Shown here: positions 43,480 through 43,766 of the stretch, one piece after another
Numbering within the stretch: position 1 is the stretch's first letter
Layout of the letters: every line of letters begins with the position of its first letter
Assembly (NCBI RefSeq): GCF_016316925.1
Contig: NZ_JAEEGB010000043.1
Coordinates: forward strand, 1 to 43,766
Length of the DNA stretch: 43,766 nt
Direction: 5' to 3'
Source: Clostridium aciditolerans
GTDB lineage: Bacteria; Bacillota; Clostridia; Clostridiales; Clostridiaceae
Notes under the pieces: model-generated
What the model was told of the DNA's origin: nothing
The model's database searches: none
The model's input: only the letters and a program-made list of their open reading frames with translations
Program-made: the position numbers and the translations under genes

Positions 43480-43675
43480 AATTTCGACAAACACATTCAA
43501 TTAAAAGGTAAATAGTTACATTAAAGTAATATACATGGTGCCATAGATGATGTTACAAGCTTTTTGATGTCACATAAAAGAGATAAGTTGTAATTAACCT
43601 TATCATGAAATGACATATTTCTTTTATTCAGTATGTTAAGATAATCATGAAGTTAATTATGGGGGGAACAGCACT
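43480..43675. other. Intergenic tail with weak inverted repeats
   Basis: No gene is seen. TAATTAAC near 43591 and GTTAATTA near 43651 could pair around an AT-rich segment with two ATCATGA repeats. No known RNA motif is recognised. Confidence 0.3.
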
Positions 43676-43759
43676 ATGGTAGTAGAAAATTTAATAAGAA
43701 CAGAAAGTAGAGACAATGTAAAATATGTTTATCTCTACAGATTATTAAGGTTATTCTAA
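43676..43759 (+). CDS. Possible small protein of 27 residues
   Basis: ATG 43676 is preceded by a strong GGGGGGAA ribosome-type site 8 bases upstream, and the frame runs 27 codons to TAA at 43757. The product begins MVVENLIRTESRD and ends in a tyrosine/leucine/arginine-rich tail. It is too short to assign; it could be a leader peptide for a gene beyond the window edge. Confidence 0.35.
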   Translation: MVVENLIRTESRDNVKYVYLYRLLRLF

Positions 43760-43766
43760 TTTTATT

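Overview
The window is very AT-rich, densely packed DNA that fits an anaerobic, amino-acid-fermenting Clostridium (sensu stricto). Reasons: a methylaspartate-type glutamate fermentation operon, Ptb/Buk and a 2-oxoacid:ferredoxin oxidoreductase, reverse rubrerythrin and a class-F flavodiiron protein for O2 defence, and a thioredoxin reductase without a pyridine-nucleotide motif. The methylaspartase resembles the C. tetanomorphum/C. tetani enzymes, but I cannot name the species. No tRNA, rRNA, CRISPR array, transposase or phage gene was seen.

Layout. (1) 1-7537: tail of a probable glutamate mutase epsilon gene, methylaspartase, two-subunit mesaconase, three-subunit citramalate/citrate lyase (CitDEF type) and its maturation enzymes CitC and CitX. 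Together these take glutamate through methylaspartate, mesaconate and citramalate to acetate plus pyruvate. (2) 7614-8354: membrane-anchored TPR protein. (3) 8416-12117: a sigma-54 activator with an N-terminal HPr domain, divergent from ptsI (PTS enzyme I). The gap between them holds a clear -24/-12 promoter and three 17-bp palindromes. (4) 12283-14334: a lipoprotein and a TPR membrane protein. (5) 14535-15976: thioredoxin and a probable ferredoxin-dependent thioredoxin reductase, separated by a MITE-like palindromic element. (6) 16124-20559: a SleB-type wall hydrolase under a c-di-AMP riboswitch, divergent from cdaA-cdaR (c-di-AMP synthesis), then a FAD dehydrogenase. (7) 20643-27596: buk-ptb-buk with a cre-like site, a P-loop protein and a four-subunit VOR/KOR-type oxidoreductase; together a plausible route from branched-chain 2-oxoacids to branched fatty acids plus ATP. 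(8) 27762-34262: glmM, a second long palindromic element flanked by 12-bp direct repeats, a sigma/anti-sigma pair, then glmS behind a glmS ribozyme with an unusually elaborate P1. (9) 34520-38258: GlnK/GlnL-like two-component system and an APC permease with 10-bp-period repeats at its promoter. (10) 38532-42656: reverse rubrerythrin, YihY-type membrane protein and an 851-residue flavodiiron/flavodoxin/rubredoxin/NADH-reductase fusion. (11) 42877-end: an unrecognised protein and a tiny ORF.

The most interesting regulatory unit is the HPr-domain sigma-54 activator facing ptsI: the product of ptsI could phosphorylate the activator of its own gene. Second is the c-di-AMP signalling patch, where the cyclase gene and a riboswitch for its product sit head to head. 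All coordinates and motifs come from reading the sequence. No database searches or folding programs were run.
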